Below, one piece after another: positions 1 through 11,429 of a stretch of DNA of 64,000 bases. Numbering within the stretch: position 1 is the stretch's first letter; every line of letters starts with the position of its first letter. Made by a program: the position numbers and the translations under genes. The notes beneath the pieces were generated by a model that searched no databases, was not told where the DNA came from, and saw nothing but the letters and a program-made list of their open reading frames with translations. Source of the stretch: Cercis canadensis (taxonomy: Eukaryota > Streptophyta > Magnoliopsida > Fabales > Fabaceae); assembly GCA_003255065.1 (NCBI GenBank), contig QAOA01006485.1, positions 1-64,000 of the forward strand, written 5' to 3'.

Positions 1-29
1 TTTTATGCATAAAATGAGAAGTATAGGAT

Positions 30-160
30 GCTCATTTCCCTTTTTTTGAGTTCTTATAGATGCAACAAACTTTTTTAGGAGAGGTCTCTACTTTAGCACT
101 TGACAGTACTTCGAAAGATTAGTCCTGGGGATAGCTTGGGAAACCGAAAAAAAAAACTCC
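30..160. repeat. Dispersed repeat fragment, three related copies in window
   Basis: This stretch shares a recognisable core (a 'gacagtact..cgaaagattagtcct' type block, with 'aggagaggt' upstream of it) with the reverse strand of about 44500-44600, and a looser version of the core with 33240-33360. The copies are diverged and have no clear ends, so I cannot assign a family; a SINE or an LTR fragment are both possible. It lies just outside the MULE that starts at 255. Confidence 0.4.
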
Positions 161-245
161 AAGGACATTCCTGAAGCCGAAGAAGCATGTTTTAGTATAG
201 GCAACATCAACTCCAAGAAGGAAGAGAAACAATATTTTGACCAAG

Positions 246-254
246 GATTATATA
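246..254. repeat. Putative 9-bp target-site duplication, left copy
   Basis: The 9-mer gattatata occurs here and again at 7278-7286, immediately outside the two inverted ends of the MULE. Nine base pairs is the usual duplication length for Mutator-like elements. The motif is AT-rich, and the distance to the shared TIR is 2 bp on the left and 7 bp on the right, so a chance match cannot be excluded. Confidence 0.6.
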
Positions 255-256
255 GG

Positions 257-479
257 CACTTTGACCTAGTAATTAGTGTTTTTAAAGTTAATACCGTAAC
301 TGTTATTGGTGGAAACTTAAATACGGGAATATTGTAGTTTTAGGAAAAATGAAAATAAAAAAAAATGCAAATGGGATGGCGGGGGCCCCGCGGCGTGTCT
401 CCAAGCTTCATGTCTCGCCTCGGGCCGCGCGTCTCCATTTGTCCGGCTCGCCAGGCTTTGCAGCTCCCTTTGTGTGTGT
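257..479 (+). repeat. MULE left terminal inverted repeat
   Basis: Matches the reverse complement of 7047-7270. The outer part is AT-rich (it begins cactttgacctagtaattag). The inner 110 bp is very GC- and CpG-rich, unlike the surrounding DNA, and contains the block ggcgtgtctcc that recurs in the right arm. Confidence 0.85.
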
Positions 480-839
480 TAACCGAGAAGTTATCCCTGC
501 CGCGCCACGTGTTGACTCCCCACTGAACCAAAGTCTAGCCGAATAAGGTGGTGACACGTGGCTCCTTGCATGGCTTTATTTTGGCTAATTTTCCTTCTTC
601 CTCCGCTCGTCCGCCCCTCCCTTCTCACTTCTTCTTTGATCATTTTGCTTCTCTGCTTCTCTGGTGGCTTGCTTTTCTTCTTGCTTCATTGTTTCTTTGC
701 TCCTTCTCATATTTTTCCTTTTGTCCTTCAAGTAGAATTTAAATTTTTTTGTTACTTTGATTAACTGTATCCACTCCAATATTGTTATTCAAGTACAATT
801 TAATATTGTTAATCTTCACTTAAATTTATTTTTACTACT

Positions 840-3388
840 ATGGCAGATCAAATTGTTCTACCAGGACCAGCAGACCCTACTCTTTTAACTGAACAAAACA
901 ACCACATATCGACGAAAGTGTGGAATACTAGAATAAGTAATTTATAAATTTTTATATGAAATATTTTGATTTTTTAGAAATTTTGTAAATATATAATATT
1001 ATAGTTTTATTTGTAAAATATTTTAATTTTTTAAGTAATAATTGAAACAGGTTGATATTGTTGTGTGTCCTTGATCTCACAGCAGAATACATAAACCTAG
1101 TGCAAGGGTTATGGAATATGTGACAATTGCAAGTTTTGGTTGGGTTGCAAAAATAGAACTCACACTAATAAATGTGCAATTAATATCTACATTAGCTGAA
1201 CGGTGGAGGTCAGAGACACATAAATTTCACATGCCCAGCGGTGAATGTACTATCACCTTACAAGATGTGGAGGTGTTACTTGGTTTGCCTGTTGATGGTA
1301 ATGCAGTAATAGAATACACTGGTTACTCATGGAATGATCTTTGTTGCGAATTACATGGCGTAACCCCACCTCAATCGGCTTTACTCGGAGGCAGGTTGAA
1401 GTTAAGCTGGCTTGCACAGACATTTAGTCAATGCCCAGATGATGCGACAGATGACGTAGTACAGAAATGTGCTAGAGGATATATACTACGTCTAATTGGG
1501 ATGTGGCTCATGCCTGATCGGACTGAAAATTGTGTACATGTGATGTATTTAAAGTTGGAAAATTGGGAGGAAGCTAGGGGATTCAGTTGGGGATTAACTT
1601 GTCTTGCCCATGTTTATAGGAGTCTTTGCATGGCTTATTTAGAGGAAGCTGTCAATTTTTCAGGTTGTTGTTTTTTGGTCCAGTGTTGGGCCTGAGAGAG
1701 ATTCACGTGTATAGCTCCGAGACGTGTTGGATCGGATCGTGAGCTAACTGGACCACTTGCAAGTAGGTTAATAAATAAAATTTCAAGTTATTTACAATTT
1801 TGCTTTATTAACTTTATTATATTTTGATAATTTAGCTTTATTTATAATTAATTATACATTTTTTTAGTATAATAGACGTAATTAATTATAGTGTAATATT
1901 TGAAACATCTTAGGTGGAAATCCCTTTTAGATTGGACCAATATTGTTGATGGCTCTGACCAAAATGGGTATCGACGAGCCTTTGATCTACTTGGCCCTGA
2001 TGATGTAAGAATACTTATTATTGGTAACTAATTTATGTCATTTATTACTTGAGTTTGTTGTATGAAATATTAATCATGTTATTGATGTTTGATGTGAACA
2101 GATTGTGTGGCAGCCATATAGCATGGCATTGATGACACTTCTCCCCGACTATTGTGCTAGAGGGCATACGATATGGGCTGCTAAGGTTCCATTGATATGT
2201 TATCACATCGTGGAGCACCATAATCCAGATCGGGTTATGCGTCAATTTGGCAGTAAACAACATATTCCATGAAAGATAACTATTTATGATAAATAGCTAC
2301 ACAATATCAATATGAGAGGGAAACAAGCAACGTTGTGGTTGATGCACCATTATCAGCACTTTTTAGTCTGGGAAGATCGAAGTGTACATGTTATTAATTT
2401 AGATGAGCCATTTGGAGTGGATCCCGATTATATGACATGGTATTTACGTATAACGCATCGGTTTATGAGACTTGAAAATGCAGCAGCCGCTGGACAGGTC
2501 AGTTCATTACAGTTACTTTGTTTGTTTATTTTTTTGTTTTAGATTACTATATTATTTTTTTTGAACAAGTACTGATCTATAACGAACCATGGCGCAGGCC
2601 CATTCTCATCCTCACACTCAGCAGGGTTGGGGAAATCAGTCGGGTTGGGGGACTCAACATACCCTTTTTCAGCAACCTGGACCTCAGCAAAGTTGAGGGA
2701 CTCAGCATACCCCTTCTCAACAAACTGGACCTCAGCAAGGGGGGCCTCAGCAGGGTTGGAGACCTCAGCCGGGATGGCCTTATCAGCCTGCTAATCTTTT
2801 AAATGAGCGATATCAAGAATTTGTCACACGCTTAACTGGAGTTTTTGTGGAGTATAGACAATTGCCACCAGTAATGCAACCACAGATGGCGCCCAAGCTA
2901 CGTCATCCCAACAACATTCTGCCACACAATCCACCGGGGCTGACCAATGTTCGAGTTCAAGATCTCAGAGTTCATCACAATCTAGTCATCGATTCGATGA
3001 TCCAACTACCTTGATGGACGTGCCGTATCAACCAGATCCAGTACAAGTTACACATGATCAGAGCTATGTTGATATGACGCCATATGCATATGATGCGGCA
3101 CCATCTCCTGTATATAATTGGTTTGGCGTTGATTCTCGTGCTCCTCCATCAGCAATTGACACATATGCAGGCCTTTCTTCACAAGCTCATTTATCTGACG
3201 AGTGGACCGATCTCATGATGACTCCTCTGACAACACGTGCACCTTATGATCCGATGGCAATGACGGGGACAAGACTTTTTGCATCAGGGGACATGGATGA
3301 TCACGCCAGCACCGGTCACTTAACCCGGTGAGGAAGAATTGCCACCACGTGTCATAAGACCCACTAAATGTGGAACTGGAGGACATTA
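840..3388 (+). pseudogene. Transposon plant mobile domain (PMD) gene, degenerate
   Basis: The reading starts at ATG 840 (MADQIVLPGPADPTLL...), a typical opening for transposon PMD proteins. It continues after an intron at about 1083 into the PMD core (RWRSETHKFHMPSGECTITL, then QDVEVLLGLPVDG) up to about 1695. Further blocks lie at about 1915-2010, 2100-2270 and 2312-2496, followed by a donor-like gtcagt. The C-terminal part from about 2597 is rich in Gln, Gly and Trp (HTQQGWGNQSGWG) and hits an in-frame TGA after 'GPQQS'. More C-terminal sequence runs past 3331 only with a frame change. PMD proteins (PF10536) include the host MAIN/MAIL1 proteins and transposon relatives, and their role in transposition is unclear. 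At least two reading-frame breaks make this copy non-coding as it stands; exon limits are approximate. Confidence 0.75.
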
Positions 3389-3632
3389 TTTGTACCTATG
3401 TAGGCGTTAGTATTAGGTTGTCCATGTACATATGAGTTTATTGACTGTTGACTTAATATATATTATAATTTATTTTTCAGTTAACTGAAACATGTTGTTA
3501 TCAAATTGAATTCAAATCGATATATAATTAAGCATTATATCCCATTAATTAAGTCTACTGGATACAAATAACAAAAACAGGGGTAAAAATAACATCAAAA
3601 TTATAAACTGTTATACACAAGTAACTAATTAG
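3389..3632. other. Spacer between convergent MULE genes
   Basis: AT-rich spacer between the 3' ends of the PMD gene and the transposase gene. No coding signal seen. Confidence 0.5.
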
Positions 3633-5858
3633 TCATGGATCTGGCATCCTTCTAAATTGACAATTTTGCCTATTATGCCCTTCTTGGTGACAAATACTGC
3701 ACTTAATGATTGTTCGTGTCTTATTAGAATGCCACCAATCCATTTCATTTCCAATACAATTTGTAACAGGACAACCATTCTTCCTAAGCATCGCAGGATT
3801 GAGGCTTATATTTATTCCTAGGATCTCCGGCCAATTTTCCAGTCCACCGATTGGCTTAAATTAACCACGATATGCTTTGACTAAATTGTCAATTGAGTAT
3901 ACTGGATCCACATAATTCCATTCATTGAGCGAAGCTGACGAGCAAGCACATATTGCATGTGAGCAGGGCAAATGTAGGGCTTTAAATTTACCGCAATTAC
4001 ACCTCCCCTCATTCAAATTGACAATAAACATATGTCCAACAGTTCTAGTTCTCATATTATACCTCTCCTCCACCTCAAATAAACCGGTGTCCTTATTAAA
4101 CAATCGAGATTTATGTGATGACGCATCTCGTGCGTTAGTCCGCATTTTAGTCATTACATATTCGATTCATCGTTGTCCACTAGCTTTCATATTATCAGCT
4201 TCGTCCCGCTTTTTAGTGAAAATGACATTGAGCTTGTAATACGTCGCTCTAACCAAGGCTGTAATCGGCATATTGCGAACACCCTTTAACGTGCCATTAA
4301 TGTTCTCAGCTAAATTGGTGGTCATCATACCGTAACACCTTCCCTCAGTATCTCCTTGCAAAGTCCACTTCCCCTCATCCAGATCTTTTACATAATTCCA
4401 TGCTCGATTGTCTTCACATTGACTTTGAATATCCCAAAGACTTCTGACATGATTATTATCTAACAGCCATTAAACAACAGTTTCAAGATTTGCCGCCCTC
4501 ATTGCTGTCATCCATCTTGGCAACAGATTATAGCTTTCTTTCCAATTGCCGAACAATTTTTCAATACATTTTTGCTTTGCTAACCATGTTTTTCTATACG
4601 ATGCTCGGTAGCCATATTCTGTCAATATTCGCTCATGTATCAACTTTATGGATATATCAGGACTCTCCTCAATCATCCAATAAATGCTGGACTCTATCAC
4701 ATAAATATCTAGCTTCTTGTGATCTTGCGTTATCATGGCATTTGTGTAAGTATGGGGACCGTTATACTTTCTGATATCTCATAATCCGCTCTTACTCCTT
4801 TAACATGCTCGAACTCTCCAATTACAACCAGTAGCTTTGTTTGGACACTCAACATTACATGCAGTTAAATGTGACTCCTTCACAATAAATGACTGGTGCA
4901 CCTACATTGAGTATTCCTTTACATCAAGTTAAACGTCATTTTTTGTTGAAAATTATTGTCCAATTGATAGTTCTCGACCTCTTTCCCACGCTCCCTGTTC
5001 ATATGATATCTCAGTGTCATCCCAGTTAACTTTTGAATATACTAGCAAAAGTTCACTATACTGCAATGGTTGCACCATTTCCGGTATCGAATCACTGGAT
5101 TCAAAGCCCAATGGTTGTACATTCAGATTCAAACTATGTTCATTTTCTTCATCACTGCAACCATCATCTTGCTCTAACATAACATCTTCATCATCACTTG
5201 ATGTAATTTCAGGATCAAGTGGAGAGTTAGCACCAGTTACTTGTTCGTCTTCGGGTGCTTCTAGATCCATATTCATTTCCTGGTCTTTGATGCCTCTTCC
5301 CTGTCTAATCTTTGAATTGAACCATTGTTCATCACAACTATAGTCATGACTTTCCGTCGGATGAAAATTTTGACTCAAACTAGGCATGTCAGAATGTAAT
5401 CCAGCCAAGTCAACATATGGCCGATAACAATTGTCAGTTTCTATCCCTGTTTGACTATGCACCTAAACTGAATAAAGTATTGAACTTGGTCCACCAACAT
5501 CAACTTCATCGATTTGAAAATTATTGCCATCATGTTACCTAGTTTCAGTCTCAACAAAAAGCTCCATTGCTCCGAGATTGACATGTTATTTCTGACTTTC
5601 GTACATGCATATTACATCTTCATCACCCAAAAGATCAAGTACACCATAAAATAAGAGGTTAGCTGACATTGGAAATCTATATTTGATGTTCTTGATCATT
5701 TTATTGGGATCAAGACGTAATTTTCGTTGTATCAGCTCCTTAAGACTGTCTAGTCCAACTTCGCGCTTCAACATCATGCATACAAGATTCGAACTTTCAT
5801 ATGTAACTCCTTGGTCTCCCTTATATACTCGACCATTGTAATAAATGAAGATCAACAT
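3633..5858 (-). pseudogene. mudrA-type MULE transposase, DDE core deleted
   Basis: Read on the minus strand, the fragments occur in the order of a MuDR transposase. They are an N-terminal PB1-like part from ATG 5858 (MLIFIYYNGRVYKGDQG), an acidic linker (5462-4953), a MuDR DNA-binding segment (about 4920-4750; ACNVECPNKATGCNWRVRA), the stretch just before the catalytic domain (AKQKCIEKLFGNWKESYNLL), the stretch just after it (GRCYGMMTTNLAENINGTLK), a SWIM finger (CNCGKFKALHLPCSHA) and a C-terminal CCHC knuckle (CSFCHQEGHNRQNC, about 3660-3700). The roughly 130-150 residues of the DDE domain expected around 4470 are absent. In-frame stops lie at 3861-3863 and after 'YESQK' near 5590, and there are frame changes near 4750-4950. 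The protein would cut and join MULE ends; this copy cannot. Confidence 0.8.
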
Positions 5859-6047
5859 TTTTATCCTACAGTTAATATCAAATATATCATACTTCATGAA
5901 CAATAATGCATAATAATATACAATAATCACAACAAGCTTAAGCTAAATACATACATTTATTTACAGTAATATTTAAATAAAAAACATGAACGATTAAATA
6001 TTATCATTCTTGCAATCAAAATTAAATATACTATTGTAACATAAAAT

Positions 6048-6698
6048 TAGTACATAAATATTATCATACTTTATTTATACTAAAATTTTACTCCAAACAT
6101 AAACTATTTAAAACCTATCAAATTTATAATGAAAAAAAATTAGTACATAAATATTATCATACTTTATTTATACTAAAATTTTACTCCAAACATAAACTAT
6201 TTAAAACCTATCAAATTTATAATGAAAAAAAATTAGTACATAAATATTATCATACTTTATTTATATTAAAATTTTACTCCAAACATAAACTATTTAAAAC
6301 CTATCAAATTTATAATGAAAAAAAATTAGTACATAAATATTATCATACTTTATTTATACTAAAATTTTACTCCAAACATAAGTTACTTAAAACCTATCAA
6401 ATTTATAATGAAAAAAAATTAGTACATAAATATTATCATACTTTATTTATATTAAAATTTTACTCCAAACATAAGTTATTTAAAACCTATCAAATTTATA
6501 ATGAAAAAAAATTAGTACATAAATATTATCATACTTTATTTATATTAAAATTTTACTCCAAACATAAACTATTTAAAACCTATCAAATTTATAATGAAAA
6601 AAAATTAGTACATAAATATTATCATACTTTATTTATACTAAAATTTTACTCTAAACATAAGCTATTTAAAACCTATCAAATTTATAATGAAAAAAATA
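6048..6698. repeat. Tandem array, 7 copies of a 93-bp unit
   Basis: The block tagtacataaatattatcat recurs at 6048, 6141, 6234, 6327, 6420, 6513 and 6606, exactly 93 bp apart each time. Copies differ at only a few sites (for example tatact/tatatt and aaacta/aagtta), and the first copy is the most divergent. The unit is very AT-rich. The array lies inside the MULE, between the transposase start and the right TIR, which is the transposase promoter/leader region. Confidence 0.95.
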
Positions 6699-6982
6699 AT
6701 GACTTACATTAAACAATAATTAAAATCTAAACATACCTTCTAAAGTATCGTTCCACAATAGTTCAAAAAATTTTAGACACAAACTTTGTAATACAAATTT
6801 CGCTCTTTTGCAACCTATCACTCTTTCCTCTCTGAAAGTGAAAAAAATTTATGCTTTGCAGACGGAAACGATTTTTGCTTATGCTTTGTGAAAACTGCTC
6901 TCCACGAAGGTGTATATATACACTTTGAACACACCACGGACAAAATTCTACGCTCCGGCTGCCATTTGACATGGCCTGTGGG

Positions 6983-7009
6983 GACACGCCGTGGGCCCCA
7001 CGGCGTGTC
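6983..7009. repeat. GC-rich near-perfect palindrome in MULE subterminal region
   Basis: Two 13-bp arms (gacacgccgtggg and its exact reverse complement) are separated by a single c. The half-site is also present in the left TIR as ggcgtgtctcc (about 387-397). It lies just inside the right TIR and could be a protein-binding or hairpin site; that function is inferred only. Confidence 0.8.
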
Positions 7010-7046
7010 TCTATAGGACTTCCCATTTGACATCTGTTCAAAGCTG

Positions 7047-7270
7047 ACACACGCAAAGGGAGCTGCAAAGCCTGGCGAGCCGGACAAATGGAGATAGGCC
7101 GCCTGAGGTGCGGCATGAAGCTGGGAGACATGCCACGGGGCCCCCGCCATCCCATCTGCATTTTTTTTTTATTTTCATTTTTTCTAAAATTACAATATTC
7201 CAGTATTTAAGTTTCCACCTATAACAGTTACGGAATTAACTTTAAAAACACTAATTACTAGGTCAAAGTG
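7047..7270 (-). repeat. MULE right terminal inverted repeat
   Basis: Inverted partner of 257-479, ending ctaattactaggtcaaagtg. It includes the same GC-rich inner section and AT-rich outer section. A further 7 bp (tcggatt) separates it from the right copy of the 9-bp direct repeat. Confidence 0.85.
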
Positions 7271-7277
7271 TCGGATT

Positions 7278-7286
7278 GATTATATA
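7278..7286. repeat. Putative 9-bp target-site duplication, right copy
   Basis: Same gattatata as at 246-254; see the left copy. Confidence 0.6.
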
Positions 7287-8351
7287 TGCCTTTCTATCTT
7301 TTTTTATTTGTTTTGCTAGAAATACACCTTTGGCCTTGAGTGAGAACCAAAAAGTGTGGGGACTGTGTCACAGTGAGTTAAAATTCAGAGAAATATGTGG
7401 TTTTTACTATTTTGAGGTGTGCCTAATGCCCCCACTTGAAATAGTTGTTTGTTGGATTTAAAGTAAATCATCCCAGCATATAACAAAACCACTCAAAATT
7501 TATGGTAATTCTGTGATTTTTTTTCATTCAAAACTTTGAAGAAAACAGTGATTGAACTTTTCTATATAAAAAAAAGACACCACAAATATTTCTTCTGATA
7601 AGGCACCCTATATAATAGAGCTTGAAAAAACTCTATTACAATAATAAAGGTATAAAAAAAAAACCCTTAAATTTACAACATATCTGGTAATCCCCATTTA
7701 TATTGTAATATTATTGAAAAAGGCATGACCACAACAAGGTATCTTTCAATTTAAACCTTCAATAAATGTAATCATTTCAAAGTTCTAACGAAATCAACTG
7801 TGGCCTAAGTCTAAACCATGATTCCTATGTGGTAGAATCAGAAATATCACCAACAGAAATTATCCCATTTCAGTGAAATTAAGTTTGCCAATAAAGTTTA
7901 GCCCTGTGATGGCCTTGTGCTACCTCATGATTTTCATGAATAATATTTACAAAAGCAAAAACACAAGCTTGTGGAATCTTTTCCTTTTACGATCCAGCTA
8001 TTGTAAATATTTGAAATAAATTTAATTCTATTCAAGAGTGAACCTCATCCTCCTTTATTCATTACAAATAGCAATGCTTAACTTGGAATGATTGAATTGG
8101 TTTGCAATGCTTTTCTATTACTTAATACCGGCTTGTTGGCAGTTGTGAAGCCAAGAAAAAAATCTTGCCTGGACTAATATAAACTAGTACAATATCTGTA
8201 TAATGCACCGCTAAATAAAAAAAAATAAAAAAAAAAGCCAGTAAAAAGAGAGAAAGAAAATAAAAAAAGCAAAAGAGAAGAATAAGAGAGTGAGTACATG
8301 AAGCATTGATAAGCATACTCTCAAAAAAAAAAAAAAACTCTCAATTAATTA
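7287..8351. other. Intergenic, no gene seen
   Basis: AT-rich sequence with A and T runs. The longest open frames are 60-odd codons of low-complexity sequence on either strand, with no recognisable protein similarity. Confidence 0.6.
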
Positions 8352-8906
8352 TAGGCTTAATTGTAATTTTGGTCCTCCTATTTTAATAATTTGAACTTTT
8401 TGGTTCCCTTTTTTAAAAATGAACTATTGAGTTTTTCTATGTTTATAAAATATACAATTTTGGTCATTTTATATTTAAGTCAAAAATCTTAAGTTTATTT
8501 CAAAGTGTAAAGTTCTCTGAATCATAATCTTACCGTTCAAATTGAAGAGCTACGTCTTGTGAACCTCCCCACTCAATTTTAACTCGATCTAATTGTGGGA
8601 ATCAACCCAAAATACCAAAACCATAAGTTTTCATCTAATTGAAAATTTAGACTTATTCATCATTAGATCAAGCTAAAATTTAGTGCAGAGGTTCACAAAA
8701 CATAACTCTTCAATCTGAACGGTGGGATTATAAATCAAAAAACTTTACATCTTAAAATAAACTTAAAAATTTTGACTTAAAGATAAAATGACTAAAATTA
8801 TACATTTTATGAATATAGAAAGACTTAATAGTTCATTTTTAAAGGAAGAGGACCAAAAAATTTAAATTGTTAAAATAAAAAAATTAAAATTACAATTAAG
8901 CTCAAG
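8352..8906. mobile_element. Foldback MITE, family A copy 1
   Basis: An inverted-repeat element of about 555 bp. The left end reads cttaattgtaattttggtcc and the right end is its degenerate reverse complement (aaaattacaattaag). Similarity of the arms continues to the centre, so the whole element can fold into one long hairpin. A second full copy is at 29008-29564 and a partial one at about 28235-28355. It has no coding capacity. I could not identify a convincing target-site duplication for this copy. Confidence 0.8.
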
Positions 8907-8929
8907 TGGCTCTACATCAGCATAAAAGG

Positions 8930-9240
8930 ACCCAATTTTTTCAACATTTGATCAACACTTATTGGGTTTAGTTCGTTATCCAATTAGGCTCATTGAACCT
9001 AAATTGTTAACGGGCCATGTTTGGGTTGACCATCTGTAACCCGTTAATAACCCATATAATTCATTTAACTTTCAAATTAGTCTGTTCTTTGGGCCACCTC
9101 AAACAAAATCCCGTTTAACTTGAAAATAAAGGGTAATGTTTCGGTTGGCCTCATCGTGTTTGGGTAAAACATGAGCATCCTTAAACATGACTTGTCAACC
9201 GTTTTGCTACCGCTATGCATAAGACAATATAAGTAAGGTT
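8930..9240. repeat. Repeat-like stretch with gggtt/aaccc motifs
   Basis: Repeated short motifs (taacgggcc, gggttgacc, aacccgttaat, cccgttt) resemble subterminal repeats of plant hAT-type non-autonomous elements. No clear ends found. Confidence 0.3.
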
Positions 9241-9290
9241 TTTCACCTCACCTTGTGTGAAATATAAAGAATGATATGCAAATAACTAAG

Positions 9291-9745
9291 GTCTAAATGT
9301 ATTGTAAATCTCTATAGTTTTGACGAATTTTGAATCAGGTTCTTATAGTTTAAATTTTTTTTAATTGGGTCCATACCGTTACCCTTAGTTATAAATCCGT
9401 TAGTTTAGTGCTGACATGACAAACGACTTATCCATGTTACAATAGATGAAATTTATGTGGCGTCAAAGTGACATACAAATTGCCAAAGTAGAAAGAGAAG
9501 AGAAGAAGAGAAAAGATAATGAGATGACAATTTTTGTGTCACTTTGACACTATATCAGCTTCTTTTATTAACATATAGACAAATCGTTTGTCATGAGAGC
9601 ACTAAACTAACGAATTTATAAGTAGGGGTGATGGTATAGATCCAATTAAAAAAAAATCAAACTATAAGGATCCTAAAAGAAGAAAAAAAAAATATAATGA
9701 CCTAATTTAAAATTCGTCTAAATTATAGGAACCTACAATATATTT
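9291..9745. mobile_element. Foldback MITE, family B copy 1
   Basis: An inverted-repeat element of about 455 bp. The left arm begins tctaaatgtattgtaaatc and the right arm ends with the matching reverse complement (acctacaatatatttaaacc). Internal pairs include aaacgacttatccatg with acaaatcgtttgtcatg, and the centre has gtcaaagtgacat with gtcactttgacac. A broken second copy flanks the family A element at 28968-29750. Confidence 0.75.
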
Positions 9746-10860
9746 AAACCAATAATTAAAAGAAAGAGAATAATAATATAATTGACCTTTTTTTTTTGGT
9801 CATTAGGATGATATGCAAATAACCAGGAATGATTTTCAAGATACTAAATAATTAGCCAGTCCAAAACACAATATCAAAGGTGAAACTACAAAAGCCTTTA
9901 GGCATTAAACAAATCCAATATGCATAGTTTGAGTAAACAAAATGAAATTTTCATTGATTTGAAAAATGATGGAATGATATGATGTTATCAACCATAATCT
10001 AGCTCAGGTTCGTCTTAATTAAAATTGGCTTAGCTCATATCTCAATTTTATTATTATTTTTGTTAAGAGAATATCTCTAATCTCTTAAACATATTTGGAG
10101 ATATTTTTAGTATGTTGAGGATAATTTAGATGATAGGTTGATCCGATGAATAGCAGATTTTGACCTTTCAATTGAGATGAGGAATAAGAGGGAGTAAATA
10201 GAAACACGTGCTAACCAAGAAACAACAAAACAAGCACAACCAAACAAAGCTTTATAAGAAATCCCATCCCTTTACCTTATCACTTCTACACAACCAAACA
10301 AAAATCATATTCTACACTTTTTAGCAGTGAGACAAATCCAAAGAAAACCCTAAATCTGAAAATCAACAACTTTTGGCCGTTGGATCTCATATGCAATAGA
10401 TGACTTCCCTTTAATTTTGGCCACACTACCCACAAACGAGAATGGGGGAAGAATTGTAACTAGAGAGAAGGACTTTTGGGCTTGTATGTGTGAATTGTTT
10501 GGTAATTAATCTAGAAACAAACAAAAACCTACTAAGTATAAATATTGCTTTGTTTTAGGCCAAGAGAAGAAGTTAAAGCAAAAAAGAGAATAAAAGGGTT
10601 TTTCTTTAGAAAAATTGTCCAAAGAAGGTATCATGAATTCATGAGATACTCTGCCGCTCTCTTTGTCCCTCACTCAAATTGATGGCAAAGTAGTTATTCT
10701 ATTGTTTTCTTTTGTTCTTAGTTTTTTGAATTAGATTCTCTAAGAATTAGAGAGACATAGAGAGAGTTGATGATGAAATAATTAGAGAGAGAAAATAATT
10801 TGTAAGGAGAGAATTAATTTTTGAAGAATATTCTTTTTATATATAAAGAGGAGCACACTT
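9746..10860. other. Intergenic, no gene seen
   Basis: AT-rich intergenic DNA with GA-rich patches around 10740-10800. No open frame of note. Confidence 0.6.
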
Positions 10861-11294
10861 AGGTCTTGTTTGAGTAAATAGTTTATTTAAGCACTTACAT
10901 AAGTAGACTTTTTGTGATAAGCTTTTATATCATAAGCTCATTTTAAATTAAGCTATTTAGTGTTTAGATACATACTTGAAAAACACTTTTAAAAATTGGG
11001 TTTTAAAGGTGGGAGATGAAATGTTGGATTTTTACGAAATTTCTAATATTAATGGGGATATAATTGTCTCATAAATTTCAAAACATCTTGTTGGTCATAA
11101 AGGAAATTAGCTTTCACATTAGGCTTTTCTAAGAAGCCTAAAAAAATGGCTTCATAAAATAAGCTAAAAATAACTTTTTGGAGGTTAATAAACTACTTAT
11201 ATAAGTTTATCCAAACACAAATTTTCTTATATAAAAGCACTTATACCAATAAAAAAGCTCTAATAAGCTGTAAGTTATACTATCCAAATTGGGC
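10861..11294. mobile_element. MITE-like inverted-repeat element
   Basis: The left end (cttgtttgagtaaatagttt, then taagcactta) and the reverse complement of the right end (ggcccaatttggatagtata, then taagtgctttta) are related, as in common plant non-autonomous hAT-like elements. About 430 bp, non-coding. No certain target-site duplication. Confidence 0.55.
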
Positions 11295-11429
11295 CAATGT
11301 GTTAGAGGAGCACAACCAAACTTAAGGCTGGGAGGTAGTGCTATTGTACCAAAGCTTTTTCTTGATTTTTGAATAAGTTATATGAAGTTGGACTACACAA
11401 AGTAATTGTGTGTGCTTAGCAAAGTAATG

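Larger units (their letters stand above)
255..7277. mobile_element. Mutator-like element (MULE) with plant mobile domain gene, decayed
   Basis: A 7.0-kb element bounded by long inverted repeats (257-479 and 7047-7270, about 224 bp each, clearly similar throughout) and a 9-bp direct repeat outside them. It carries a plant-mobile-domain gene on the plus strand and a mudrA-type transposase on the minus strand, converging near 3.4-3.6 kb. Long TIRs, 9-bp duplication and a MuDR transposase with SWIM and CCHC fingers identify the superfamily. Both genes have internal stops or frameshifts and the transposase lacks its catalytic core, so the copy should be non-autonomous. MULEs that carry a PMD gene are known in plants. 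The TIR arms have diverged by scattered substitutions and small indels, so the insertion is not very recent. Confidence 0.85.

Noticed and set aside
6763..7161. 132-codon and 110-codon minus-strand frames
   Set aside because: Overlap the GC-rich right TIR and recur in the left TIR; no protein similarity.
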